NCBI RefSeq assembly: GCF_000297095.1
Contig: NZ_AEEA01000066.1
Coordinates: forward strand, 1-60,227
Reading direction: 5' to 3'
Source: Treponema primitia ZAS-1
Lineage (GTDB): Bacteria; Spirochaetota; Spirochaetia; Treponematales; Breznakiellaceae
DNA length: 60,227 bases
In this document: one piece after another, positions 8,528-14,643 of the stretch
Position numbering within the stretch: the first letter of the stretch is position 1
Layout of the letters: every line of letters begins with the position of its first letter
Program-made: the position numbers and the translations under genes
The notes under the pieces: model-generated
What the model saw: the letters and a program-made list of their open reading frames with translations, nothing else
Told to the model about the DNA's origin: nothing
Database searches by the model: none

Positions 8528-8555
8528 TTACACCCTAATTCAATATCAGGTGTAA
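8528..8555. repeat. 7-bp inverted repeat between the solitary CRISPR repeat and the cas promoter
   Basis: TTACACC (8528-8534) and GGTGTAA (8549-8555) are perfect inverted copies around a 14-base loop. On the minus strand the second arm is followed by GG and TATTTTGAAAA, faintly like the 3' half of the CRISPR repeat (GGGTG, GG, ATTGAAAC). It may be a decayed second repeat that closes the crRNA-like unit, a protein operator for the cas promoter 20 bases downstream, or a transcript-end hairpin without a T-run. Confidence 0.5.
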
Positions 8556-8608
8556 CAAAATATCCCAAAACCATGTTTCAACCCACGCATTACCCAAAAT
8601 GCGACACT
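8556..8608 (-). ncRNA. Predicted crRNA-like guide RNA: solitary I-C repeat plus guide
   Basis: The 31 bases at 8575-8605 match the array repeat at 23 positions. The 5' GTCGCA, the TGCG second arm and 10 of 11 handle bases (TGGGTTGAAAC) are kept, and the hairpin survives as CGCATT/AATGCG through two C-G to T-A pair changes. The adjacent guide begins ATGGTTTTGGGATAT, resembling the start of the cas operon behind a TTC. A TATAAT box at 8615-8620 predicts transcription from an A at 8608, two bases ahead of the repeat. The 3' end is unclear; the guide may extend beyond 8556 to about 8540. Confidence 0.72.
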
Positions 8609-8614
8609 ACCGCT

Positions 8615-8643
8615 ATTATACCCCAATTATCGTTCCGTTACGA
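8615..8643 (-). promoter_or_regulatory. Promoter of the solitary crRNA-like RNA
   Basis: A perfect TATAAT (8615-8620, minus strand) sits seven bases ahead of a predicted A start at 8608. With a 17-base spacer the -35 hexamer would be TCGTAA (8638-8643), matching only 3 of 6 positions, so strength rests on the -10 box. The placement would make the RNA begin almost exactly at the repeat. Confidence 0.55.
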
Positions 8644-8732
8644 GAGCCCCTAGAGCATTATTCCCCAAATGTTTTCGCAAATTGGGTAGTCTCCATTTCA
8701 TCCCCGCTTTTTGTCACACTCCGCCAAAATGT

Positions 8733-8945
8733 CTAGATAGGGTTTAAGAATGCTTCCAGCCTGAATTTTTCCATTTTGGGACGGTTGCCCATGCAGAGAG
8801 CCTCTCGGTCGTTAATTTCGACCATCACATATTTTTCGATTTCATCTTTCCGGTTCCACCGGGCGGTGGAATAGGCAAGCCCTATGGCAAGCTGGCTGTT
8901 TTCCGTTTCTGAAGGAACATGACTGGAAAGTGGAGGGGAACATGA
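8733..8945 (-). pseudogene. Remnant of an unrecognised gene
   Basis: The whole stretch 8606-9232 holds no intact gene. Within it, one minus-strand frame stays open for 70 codons without a start codon and reads like real protein (for example ARWNRKDEIEKYVMVEIND) before a TAG at 8733. Other minus-strand frames upstream look partly coding, and a 55-codon plus-strand ORF overlaps at 8942-9109 without a convincing ribosome site. I read this as a gene broken by several frameshifts; I do not recognise the family. Confidence 0.3.
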
Positions 8946-9232
8946 TTATGGGCGTTATGCAATGGTACGATACGGATAACTGGTTTCTTGTTTCCATGCT
9001 CTTTGATGTGGTTTGCGATACATTTCAGTTTGCGTACAAAGGCAGGCTGTACCAAAAACAGATTACCAAGGCGGGAAAACACTATTTTGAAGGGCTTGTA
9101 CGTTCATAACGTTCGGATCTTTTTGAACTTCCCGCTTGAATCGCGGTATTGAATATTTGCTGCTATTACTTTTTAAAAAATGTTTTTACAACTCTGATTA
9201 TGGAAACACTTATACTGTTGACCATCCCCATA

Positions 9233-9490
9233 CTATTTCCCCGGTATTGCGGGTTCCGATATATCGGAGTTTATCTTTTCTCGTACCAGTTCGCCAATGA
9301 GCTGTGATACCGTTTTATGAGTGGATGCTGCCTTTGTAATAAGATAATTTGCGGCCACTTCGTCAAGGGAACGCAACAATTCCCGCTGACGAGTCAGAGG
9401 ACCGCCAACACCTATCCGTATCGGAGGGATCTTTTTTGTATATAGCTCATCAAGGGTATTCGCTTCTTCTTCGGTCATTATGGCTGCCAT
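9233..9490 (-). CDS. Probable antitoxin or DNA-binding partner of the upstream toxin-like gene
   Basis: 85 residues, small and charged, with no cysteine or membrane segment. The C-terminal half (AASTHKTVSQLIGELVREKIN) has the helical spacing of ribbon-helix-helix style antitoxins, but the match is weak. An AGGGGAA ribosome site precedes the ATG, and the gene begins 9 bases after the TAG that ends the restored frame of the upstream toxin-like gene. That spacing is typical of a two-gene toxin-antitoxin operon. Because the toxin-like gene is frameshifted, the pair may no longer work. Confidence 0.5.
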   Translation of the reverse strand: MAAIMTEEEANTLDELYTKKIPPIRIGVGGPLTRQRELLRSLDEVAANYLITKAASTHKTVSQLIGELVREKINSDISEPAIPGK

Positions 9491-9499
9491 AGTATTCCC

Positions 9500-9752
9500 C
9501 TAAATATTTGCGATCTCCCGCAACTGCTTGCGGCATTTCATCGCATGAAAAACATAATACGAATTCTCCCCCAGTTTCATTGAAGAGGATTTCCAGCGGA
9601 TTCCCGGACAAATCATAACCAATGAGCAGATACTTGTCCTCTTCGCCTTCGATCGGCTCTTCAAAAACAAAGGTTTTAAAGGCCCATCGAATATCAGCTT
9701 CCGTAACTTCATGCTTAAAGGCTGATTCATGGAACGAAATATCTAACTCCAT
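9500..9752 (-). pseudogene. Toxin-like small protein gene, frameshifted in a run of five G
   Basis: The first frame gives MELDISFHESAFKHEVTEAD and then YLLIGYDLSGNPLEILFNE, a pattern known from short toxin-like proteins paired with small antitoxins. The expected ending (VFHAMKCRKQLREIANI, then TAG at 9500) is present but one frame away. The switch lies at a run of five G on the minus strand (9568-9572); removing one G would join the parts into a protein of about 83 residues. As written, the first frame runs on into the antitoxin gene. It may be a true inactivation, phase variation or a sequencing error. Confidence 0.6.
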
Positions 9753-9759
9753 GGGATAA

Positions 9760-9787
9760 ATTATACCCTTTTAATAGTTAAAGTAAA
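9760..9787 (-). promoter_or_regulatory. Promoter of the toxin-antitoxin-like pair
   Basis: On the minus strand a perfect -10 TATAAT (9760-9765) is preceded, after 16 bases, by TTTACT (9782-9787). The predicted start is only one or two bases before the ATG at 9752, so the transcript would have almost no leader. Confidence 0.5.
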
Positions 9788-9839
9788 GACGGAAATTTGA
9801 TGTCTGCACCTCTGTGTTGCCTCGAACTAAGGTGCTTTT

Positions 9840-9878
9840 GCAAGTTTCTCGCCCTAAGGGCGGCGAAATTGCACTTTT
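9840..9878. terminator. Imperfect hairpin followed by a T-run, possible terminator
   Basis: GCAAGTTTCTCGCCC and GGGCGGCGAAATTGC pair imperfectly around TAA and are followed on the plus strand by ACTTTTTA. No plus-strand gene ends just upstream, so its role is unclear; it lies between the divergent toxin-antitoxin pair and the amino-acid ABC operon. Confidence 0.35.
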
Positions 9879-9968
9879 TAGTGATTGTGATTTCAAAATT
9901 TGATATGTTTATTTATTCCAAATATTGCCTATATGGCCCTTGTCCCCGCTGTGTGCCAAGCCACCCTA

Positions 9969-9997
9969 TTGCATAAATTTTCATCTTTATGTATAAT
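9969..9997 (+). promoter_or_regulatory. Promoter of the first amino-acid ABC operon
   Basis: A perfect TATAAT (9992-9997) lies 17 bases after TTGCAT (9969-9974). GCATAA at 9971-9976 and TTATGC at 9997-10002 form an inverted repeat that brackets the promoter and could be an operator. The predicted start is about 25 bases ahead of the ATG at 10029. Confidence 0.55.
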
Positions 9998-10028
9998 TAT
10001 GCATGATTGGAGCTCATGGAGGGTTTTG

Positions 10029-10751
10029 ATGATCGAACTAAAGGGGGTCTGCAAATCCTTTGGGCATTTGAAGGTCCTGAAGGATATTTATCTGCATGTC
10101 CGGGCAGGGGAAAAGCTGGTGATCATCGGCCCCTCGGGATCCGGCAAGAGTACCCTTATCCGCTGTATCAATGCCCTGGAGGAGCCTGACGATGGGGAGG
10201 TTTTTCTCAATGGGGAACCCCTTTTGCGGACCACCCGTACCTATCTGGTGCGATCCTACTGCGCCATGGTGTTCCAGCAGTTCAACCTCTACCCCCACAT
10301 GACTGCCCTGGAGAACATCACCCTGGCGCCCATCAAGCTGCAAAAGAAGGGCAAGGCCGAGGCGGAGGAAATCGCCTACCACTACCTGGATGTGGTGGGG
10401 CTCCGGGATAAGGCTGCAGCCTATCCTGCAACCCTGTCCGGGGGACAGCAGCAGCGTATCGCCATTGCCCGGGCCCTGGCGACTAAACAGAAGATACTCC
10501 TCTTTGATGAGCCCACCTCGGCGCTGGACCCGGAGATGGTTCAGGAGGTGCTGGACGTGATCATTCGCCTTTCCCGGGAGTCCATCACCATGGTGGTGGT
10601 GACCCACGAGATGGGCTTTGCCCGGCAGGTGGCGGACCGGATCATCTTTATGGACAACGGGGTCCTGGTTGAGGAAGGGAAGCCGGAGGAATTTTTTGAA
10701 CATCCAAAAAATGAGCGCACCAGTGCGTTCTTAAGTAAAATTTTGCGTTAA
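10029..10751 (+). CDS. Polar amino-acid ABC transporter, ATP-binding protein
   Basis: 240 residues from the ATG chosen because GGAGG lies 6 bases upstream (MIELKGVCKSFG). A longer frame upstream adds an unlikely hydrophobic extension. All ABC ATPase motifs are present: Walker A GPSGSGKST, Q-loop VFQQFNLYPHMT, signature LSGGQQQRIAIARAL, Walker B ILLFDEPTSALDP and the switch His in VTHEMGFARQ. The length and the FNLYPHMTALENI segment place it in the GlnQ-type family. It is the first gene of an operon with a binding protein and two permeases; the substrate cannot be told from sequence. Confidence 0.93.
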   Translation: MIELKGVCKSFGHLKVLKDIYLHVRAGEKLVIIGPSGSGKSTLIRCINALEEPDDGEVFLNGEPLLRTTRTYLVRSYCAMVFQQFNLYPHMTALENITLAPIKLQKKGKAEAEEIAYHYLDVVGLRDKAAAYPATLSGGQQQRIAIARALATKQKILLFDEPTSALDPEMVQEVLDVIIRLSRESITMVVVTHEMGFARQVADRIIFMDNGVLVEEGKPEEFFEHPKNERTSAFLSKILR

Positions 10752-10766
10752 GTAAGGAGGAAAAGA

Positions 10767-11564
10767 ATGAAGTTTGCGAAAAAAATGGTGTGTGTGGCTT
10801 TGATTCTAGCGGCTGTGGCCGGTACGGTATTTGCCGGGGGAAAACAGGAAAGCGGCGGTTCCGGGGATGTGGACAAAATTAAGGGCCACGGGGTACTGCG
10901 GGTGGGGGTTAAATCGGATGTACCGGGATTTGGGCTCCAGAACCCGGCAACCGGGCTCTATGAGGGCTTGGAAATAGAACTTTCCAAACTCATCGCCCAG
11001 GAGATCTTTGGGGATTCCTCCAAGGTAGCTTTTACCCCGGTAACCGCCAAGACCCGGGGCCCCCTGCTGGATAACGGGGACATCGATCTGGTTATCGCCA
11101 CCTTTACGGTTACTGAGGAACGGAAGCTGACCTACAACTTTTCTACCACCTACTACACCGATGCGGTGGGTATGCTGGTTAAGAAAGCTGCGGGGATCTC
11201 CGGCCTTAAGGACCTGGGGGGTAAGACCATCGGGGTTGCCCAGTCCGCTACCAGCCGGGTGGCGATTAAAGAAGCGGGGGACAAGATCGGGGTGAGTTTT
11301 GGCTTTTCGGAATTTGCCACCTATCCGGAGATCAAGGCGGCCCTGGATTCCGGCCGGGTTGATGTGTTCTCCGTGGATAAATCCATCCTGGCCGGTTACC
11401 TGGACAATGAAACAGTAATCCTGCCGGAAGCCTTTTCTCCCCAGGAGTACGGCATTGCCAGCAAAAAGTCAAATACCGAATTAGCCTCTTATATAGATGG
11501 TCTGATTTCAAAGTGGCTCAGTGACGGAACCATTGCCGGCCTGGTCAGCCAGTTTAATCTCTAG
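10767..11564 (+). CDS. Polar amino-acid ABC transporter, periplasmic binding protein
   Basis: 265 residues with an N-terminal signal peptide (basic MKFAKKM, hydrophobic core, cleavage region VFAGGKQ) and no lipobox cysteine. The mature part is a type II binding protein of the SBP-bac-3 family: GVLRVGVKSDVPGFG, GLEIELSKLIAQ and the hinge-region DLVIATFTVTEERK. It captures an amino acid or related polar compound for the adjacent permeases. A strong AAGGAGG site lies just ahead of the ATG, 15 bases after the ATPase gene. Confidence 0.92.
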   Translation: MKFAKKMVCVALILAAVAGTVFAGGKQESGGSGDVDKIKGHGVLRVGVKSDVPGFGLQNPATGLYEGLEIELSKLIAQEIFGDSSKVAFTPVTAKTRGPLLDNGDIDLVIATFTVTEERKLTYNFSTTYYTDAVGMLVKKAAGISGLKDLGGKTIGVAQSATSRVAIKEAGDKIGVSFGFSEFATYPEIKAALDSGRVDVFSVDKSILAGYLDNETVILPEAFSPQEYGIASKKSNTELASYIDGLISKWLSDGTIAGLVSQFNL

Positions 11565-11569
11565 GAAAC

Positions 11570-12292
11570 GTGAGCAGCGGACCGTTTGCCCTGTGGCGTT
11601 GGGGGCGTTTATTTAAGGATTTCCCGGGCTTTCTGGAGGGCTTTAGGATCACCCTGCTGGTGTCGATCCTGGCCCTGCTCTTAGCCCTGATCCTTGGAAT
11701 CATCTTCGGCCTTTTTTCCACTTCCAACAAAAAAATACTGCGGGCTATTGCCAGGGTGTATGTGGAATTTTTCCAGAATACACCCCTGGTGGTCCAGGTG
11801 TTTTTTGTGTATAACGCCCTGCCCTATGTGGGGATCACCCTGGATGTGTTCTCCATAGGAATGCTCTGCGTGGGTATCTACCACGGGGCGTATGTGTCCG
11901 AAGTGGTCCGGGCGGGGATTAGCTCCATAGCGAGGGGGCAGATGGAGGCCGCTAAGTCCCAGGGCTTTTCCTATCTCCAGGCTATGCGCTGGATCATCCT
12001 CCCCCAGACCATCACCATCGTGCTGCCCCCTTTGGTAAACCAGGCGGTAAACCTCATCAAAAATACTTCGGTGATGGCCCTTGTCGCCGGGGGGGACCTG
12101 ATGTACCGGGCTGATTCCTGGGCGTCTAACGGTACCCTGAGTTACGGCCCGGCCTATATCATTACCGGGGCCATGTACTTCATCCTTTGCTTCCCCCTGG
12201 TAAGCTGGGCACGCCGTCATGAGCTGCGAATCAAAAACCGGGACACCCAGACGGTCCGGCCGGCGGCCTTGTCGGCTAAGGGGGGCCAATGA
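11570..12292 (+). CDS. Polar amino-acid ABC transporter, permease 1
   Basis: 240 residues starting at a GTG five bases after the binding-protein stop. Several hydrophobic segments are visible, beginning at about residue 20 (FRITLLVSILALLLALILG). The family permease loop that contacts the ATPase is visible as EAAKSQGFSYLQAMRWIILPQ, and FFQNTPLVVQVFF is typical of HisM/GlnP-type permeases. It pairs with the second permease, whose ATG overlaps its stop by four bases. Confidence 0.92.
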   Translation: MSSGPFALWRWGRLFKDFPGFLEGFRITLLVSILALLLALILGIIFGLFSTSNKKILRAIARVYVEFFQNTPLVVQVFFVYNALPYVGITLDVFSIGMLCVGIYHGAYVSEVVRAGISSIARGQMEAAKSQGFSYLQAMRWIILPQTITIVLPPLVNQAVNLIKNTSVMALVAGGDLMYRADSWASNGTLSYGPAYIITGAMYFILCFPLVSWARRHELRIKNRDTQTVRPAALSAKGGQ

Positions 12293-12981
12293 ACACCCAG
12301 GTTTTTGCGGATATTTTTACTCCCCCTAATGTCCGGTATATCCTGATCGGCCTGCGGACTACCCTGCTCATTTCCCTTGCCACCGTGGCGGCCAGCGTTG
12401 CCTTAGGCTCCGTGCTGGCCCTATGCAGAAATTACGGGCGCCGGTTTTTTGGCAGGATAGCTTCTATATATATAGAAGTGTTTCGCAGTACCCCTCTTTT
12501 ATTGTGGATACTGATCTGTGTGTTTATGCTGCCCTTCGGCACCTACCTTATCCGGGGTGGTCTGGCCCTGACTCTCTACACTTCCTCGGTGATCGCAGAA
12601 ATTGTGCGGGGCGGGCTTAATTCCATCGACAAAGGGCAGTTCGAGGCTGCCCGGTCCCAGGGGTTCAGTTTTCTGCAGGCCCTCAGGTACATCGTGCTGC
12701 CCCAATGCTTCATGCGCATAGTCCCCTCCCTGATGAGCCAGATCATCACCACTGTTAAGGATACTTCCTTTTTTGCCCAGTTCGCCATTGCGGAATTTTT
12801 CTTCAACAGCAAAAACCTCATGGGTATACTTTCCAAAAATACCGTGGTGAGCAGCGCCCATATTTTTGTACTCTACTGCTTTATCGCCTTGGTTTACTTT
12901 GTCATCAACTTTTCCCTTTCCTGTATTGTGCGGAAGCTTGCTAAAAATGAACAAGGGCTGTCCCTGCACCCGGAACAGTAG
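12289..12981 (+). CDS. Polar amino-acid ABC transporter, permease 2
   Basis: 230 residues, HisM/GlnP-type. It has the matching ATPase-contact loop EAARSQGFSFLQALRYIVLPQ and the upstream VFRSTPLLLWIL motif, so this transporter uses a heterodimeric membrane channel. It overlaps permease 1 by four bases and ends the operon. A hairpin GCTTTTC/GAAAAGC at 12982-13005 follows the stop but lacks a clear T-run. Confidence 0.92.
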   Translation: MNTQVFADIFTPPNVRYILIGLRTTLLISLATVAASVALGSVLALCRNYGRRFFGRIASIYIEVFRSTPLLLWILICVFMLPFGTYLIRGGLALTLYTSSVIAEIVRGGLNSIDKGQFEAARSQGFSFLQALRYIVLPQCFMRIVPSLMSQIITTVKDTSFFAQFAIAEFFFNSKNLMGILSKNTVVSSAHIFVLYCFIALVYFVINFSLSCIVRKLAKNEQGLSLHPEQ

Positions 12982-13016
12982 GCTTTTCTCTGAGCGAAGA
13001 AAAGCATAGGGGGAAT

Positions 13017-13142
13017 CAGTCATCATCTGTGTTGAAATCATCGAGGGGAACACCCAGTACCGTACAGGCTTCTACCATTTCTTTATAAGAGAGGTAAAAA
13101 CCGCTGTCCCATTCTTTATAATCAAACACATACCATTTATAT
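13017..13142 (-). pseudogene. C-terminal remnant of a small unrecognised protein
   Basis: A minus-strand frame with protein-like sequence (KWYVFDYKEWDSGFYLSYK, then VLGVPLDDFNTDDD) runs to a TGA at 13017 but has no credible start. It continues, in a different frame, from the RNA-ligase-like fragment upstream. This could be the tail of an independent gene or of the same decayed gene. Function is not recognisable. Confidence 0.4.
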
Positions 13143-13274
13143 TGGGGGAAAGCCGGAGCACGGAACGCCCTTCTTTACGACGCACTGCCAGCCCATCACA
13201 TGGGCAAGCTCCAGAAAATCCGAATCCGCGATGGGTGTAATGGTTCCAACTTTTTGAACACTTGATAAAAGCAT
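13137..13274 (-). pseudogene. N-terminal fragment of an RNA-ligase-like gene
   Basis: 45 codons from an ATG at 13274 to a TAA. The sequence VQKVGTITPIADSDFLELAHVMGWQCVVKKG resembles the opening of DRB0094/Rnl5-type RNA ligases, where the pattern I.PI..AD..ELA.V.GW..VVKKGEF is common. The nucleotidyl-transfer domain itself is missing, so the fragment cannot be a working ligase. The family assignment rests on memory of that N-terminal pattern only. Confidence 0.45.
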
Positions 13275-13360
13275 ACCCCCACAGATGTTAAGATGTCACC
13301 ATAAATATCTTAAAATTTATAAGTGTGAAGGCGTGAGCGCCCTTTGGCGCCTATAATAAC

Positions 13361-13388
13361 AAAACCCATCCTTACGGATGGGCTTTTA
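13361..13388 (-). terminator. Bidirectional rho-independent terminator after tRNA-Phe
   Basis: Perfect 7-bp stem CCCATCC/GGATGGG with a four-base loop, flanked by AAAA on one side and TTTT on the other, so it can work in both directions. It lies immediately downstream of the minus-strand tRNA-Phe-like gene. Confidence 0.85.
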
Positions 13389-13393
13389 ACTGT

Positions 13394-13463
13394 TGCCGCC
13401 AAAGGGAATTGCCTTGACACAAGGATTTTCAGTCCTTTGCTCTACCAACTGAGCTACAGCGGC
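13394..13463 (-). tRNA. tRNA-Phe (GAA) with a shortened, atypical T-arm
   Basis: Acceptor GCCGCTG pairs with TGGCGGC with two G-T pairs, the D-arm GCTC/GAGC is normal, and the anticodon stem AAGGA/TCCTT encloses CTGAAAA (anticodon GAA). From the variable loop on it deviates. The T-arm is AAGG-CAATT-CCCTT, about three bases short, and lacks the TTCRA of the T-loop. The total length is 70 rather than 73 bases, and CCA is not encoded. It is either a damaged tRNA gene or an unusual one; a normal tRNA-Phe may exist elsewhere. Confidence 0.7.
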
Positions 13464-13500
13464 GGGATGAATATCTTTATACCCGGGGATAAAAAAAAAG

Positions 13501-14643
13501 TCAAGAGGATTTTACTAGGCGGTTTAAGGCTTTTTCTGCAAGCCGGGCCAGGAGAGTTGCGGCGCTGCTGAGGGGGGCCGGATTGGCGGTGAAACGGGGG
13601 TGGTGGATGCCCTCGGGGCTGCCCACACCGATGTTCCAGAAGACCCCCTTAATCCGCTGTTGGTAGAGGGCGAAATCCTCGCCCCCCATGCCCTGCCTTG
13701 AAGGGCCTACCGCAAGCCCCAGTTCCCGGGCGGTGTCCGCCACAAAGGCGGTCAGAGTGGGATCGTTATCCGTGGCGGGGGAACTCATGGCCCAGGTAAA
13801 ATCAATGCGGGTATTGCTGGTCAGTTCAACCCCCTTCACAATTTCCCCAAGCCGTTCGGCAATGCTGGTGTATTTATCGGTTCCCAGGGAACGGATTGTC
13901 CCTTCAATCGACGCTTCCGGGGGGATCACGTTCCAGGTATTACCCCCCTCTACATGGGTTATGCTCAGCACCGAGGGGTCAAAGGGGTTAGCATTGCGGC
14001 TTACGATGGATTGGGCGGCAACAATGATCTGCCCCAGGGCTATGATGGGGTCCCGGGAAAGATGGGGGTAGCCCGCATGGCCGCCCACGCCCCGGATTTT
14101 CATGGTAAAGGCGCCCACCGCAGCATAAGTTGCACCGGGGCTGACGCCGATTTGCCTCAAGGGGAGGTCCGGGCTGACATGGAGACCGTAGATTTCCACT
14201 GCGTCCGCCAGAACGCCGGTGGCCAGAACTTTGGCGGCTCCCTTGGCGGTTTCCTCCGCAGGCTGAAAGATCAACTTCACCGTACCGGGGAGTTTTCCCT
14301 TTTCCGCGGAAAGCAGTGTTGCCGCACCCAGCATGGCGGTGGTGTGGAAATCGTGGCCGCAGGCGTGCATACGCCCGGAATATTCGGAAGCATAGGGGAG
14401 ACTCGAATCTTCAGTGATGGGGAGGGCGTCAATATCGCAGCGCAGGGCAACCACGGGTTCTCCGCTCCCAATTTGGGCGACAAGGCCGGTTTCCAGCCCC
14501 GTGTCAAGAATTTCCACCCCCAGGCCGGTAAGAAACTCCCGGATACGGGCGGTGGTTTCAAATTCCGCAAACCCCAATTCGGGATGCCGGTGGAACCACT
14601 GGAAATGGGAGACCAGTTTTTCCTGCAGGGGTTCCCTATCCAT
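13501..14643 (-). CDS. M20-family amidohydrolase (hippurate or N-acyl-amino-acid hydrolase type)
   Basis: 380 residues, a usual length for M20D enzymes, which remove acyl or amino-acid groups using two metal ions. Visible metal-site motifs are MHACGHDFH (about residue 95), QPAEETAKGA with the catalytic Glu pair, and GLHVSPDLP. The opening HRHPELGFAEFET is typical of the family. No signal peptide, so cytoplasmic. Its ATG overlaps by one base the stop of the upstream glutathione-transferase-like gene (TAATG), so the two form one operon. The exact substrate is not evident. Confidence 0.9.
   Translation of the reverse strand: MDREPLQEKLVSHFQWFHRHPELGFAEFETTARIREFLTGLGVEILDTGLETGLVAQIGSGEPVVALRCDIDALPITEDSSLPYASEYSGRMHACGHDFHTTAMLGAATLLSAEKGKLPGTVKLIFQPAEETAKGAAKVLATGVLADAVEIYGLHVSPDLPLRQIGVSPGATYAAVGAFTMKIRGVGGHAGYPHLSRDPIIALGQIIVAAQSIVSRNANPFDPSVLSITHVEGGNTWNVIPPEASIEGTIRSLGTDKYTSIAERLGEIVKGVELTSNTRIDFTWAMSSPATDNDPTLTAFVADTARELGLAVGPSRQGMGGEDFALYQQRIKGVFWNIGVGSPEGIHHPRFTANPAPLSSAATLLARLAEKALNRLVKSS

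Noticed and set aside
8882..9082. 66-codon minus-strand ORF
   Set aside because: Starts at a rare codon without a ribosome site and shows no recognisable family; treated as part of the decayed region.
8942..9109. 55-codon plus-strand ORF
   Set aside because: No proper ribosome site, and it overlaps minus-strand protein-like remnants; no family resemblance.
9900..10028. N-terminal extension of the first ABC ATPase by 43 residues
   Set aside because: The extension crosses the predicted promoter and lacks a ribosome site; the ATG at 10029 has GGAGG at the right distance.
10038..10703. 221-codon minus-strand ORF opposite the ABC ATPase gene
   Set aside because: His/Gly/Gln-rich shadow of the ATPase gene, which carries every ABC motif.
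12982..13005. Hairpin after permease 2 as a terminator
   Set aside because: The 7-bp stem has a 10-base loop and no T-run, so it is not convincing as a rho-independent terminator.
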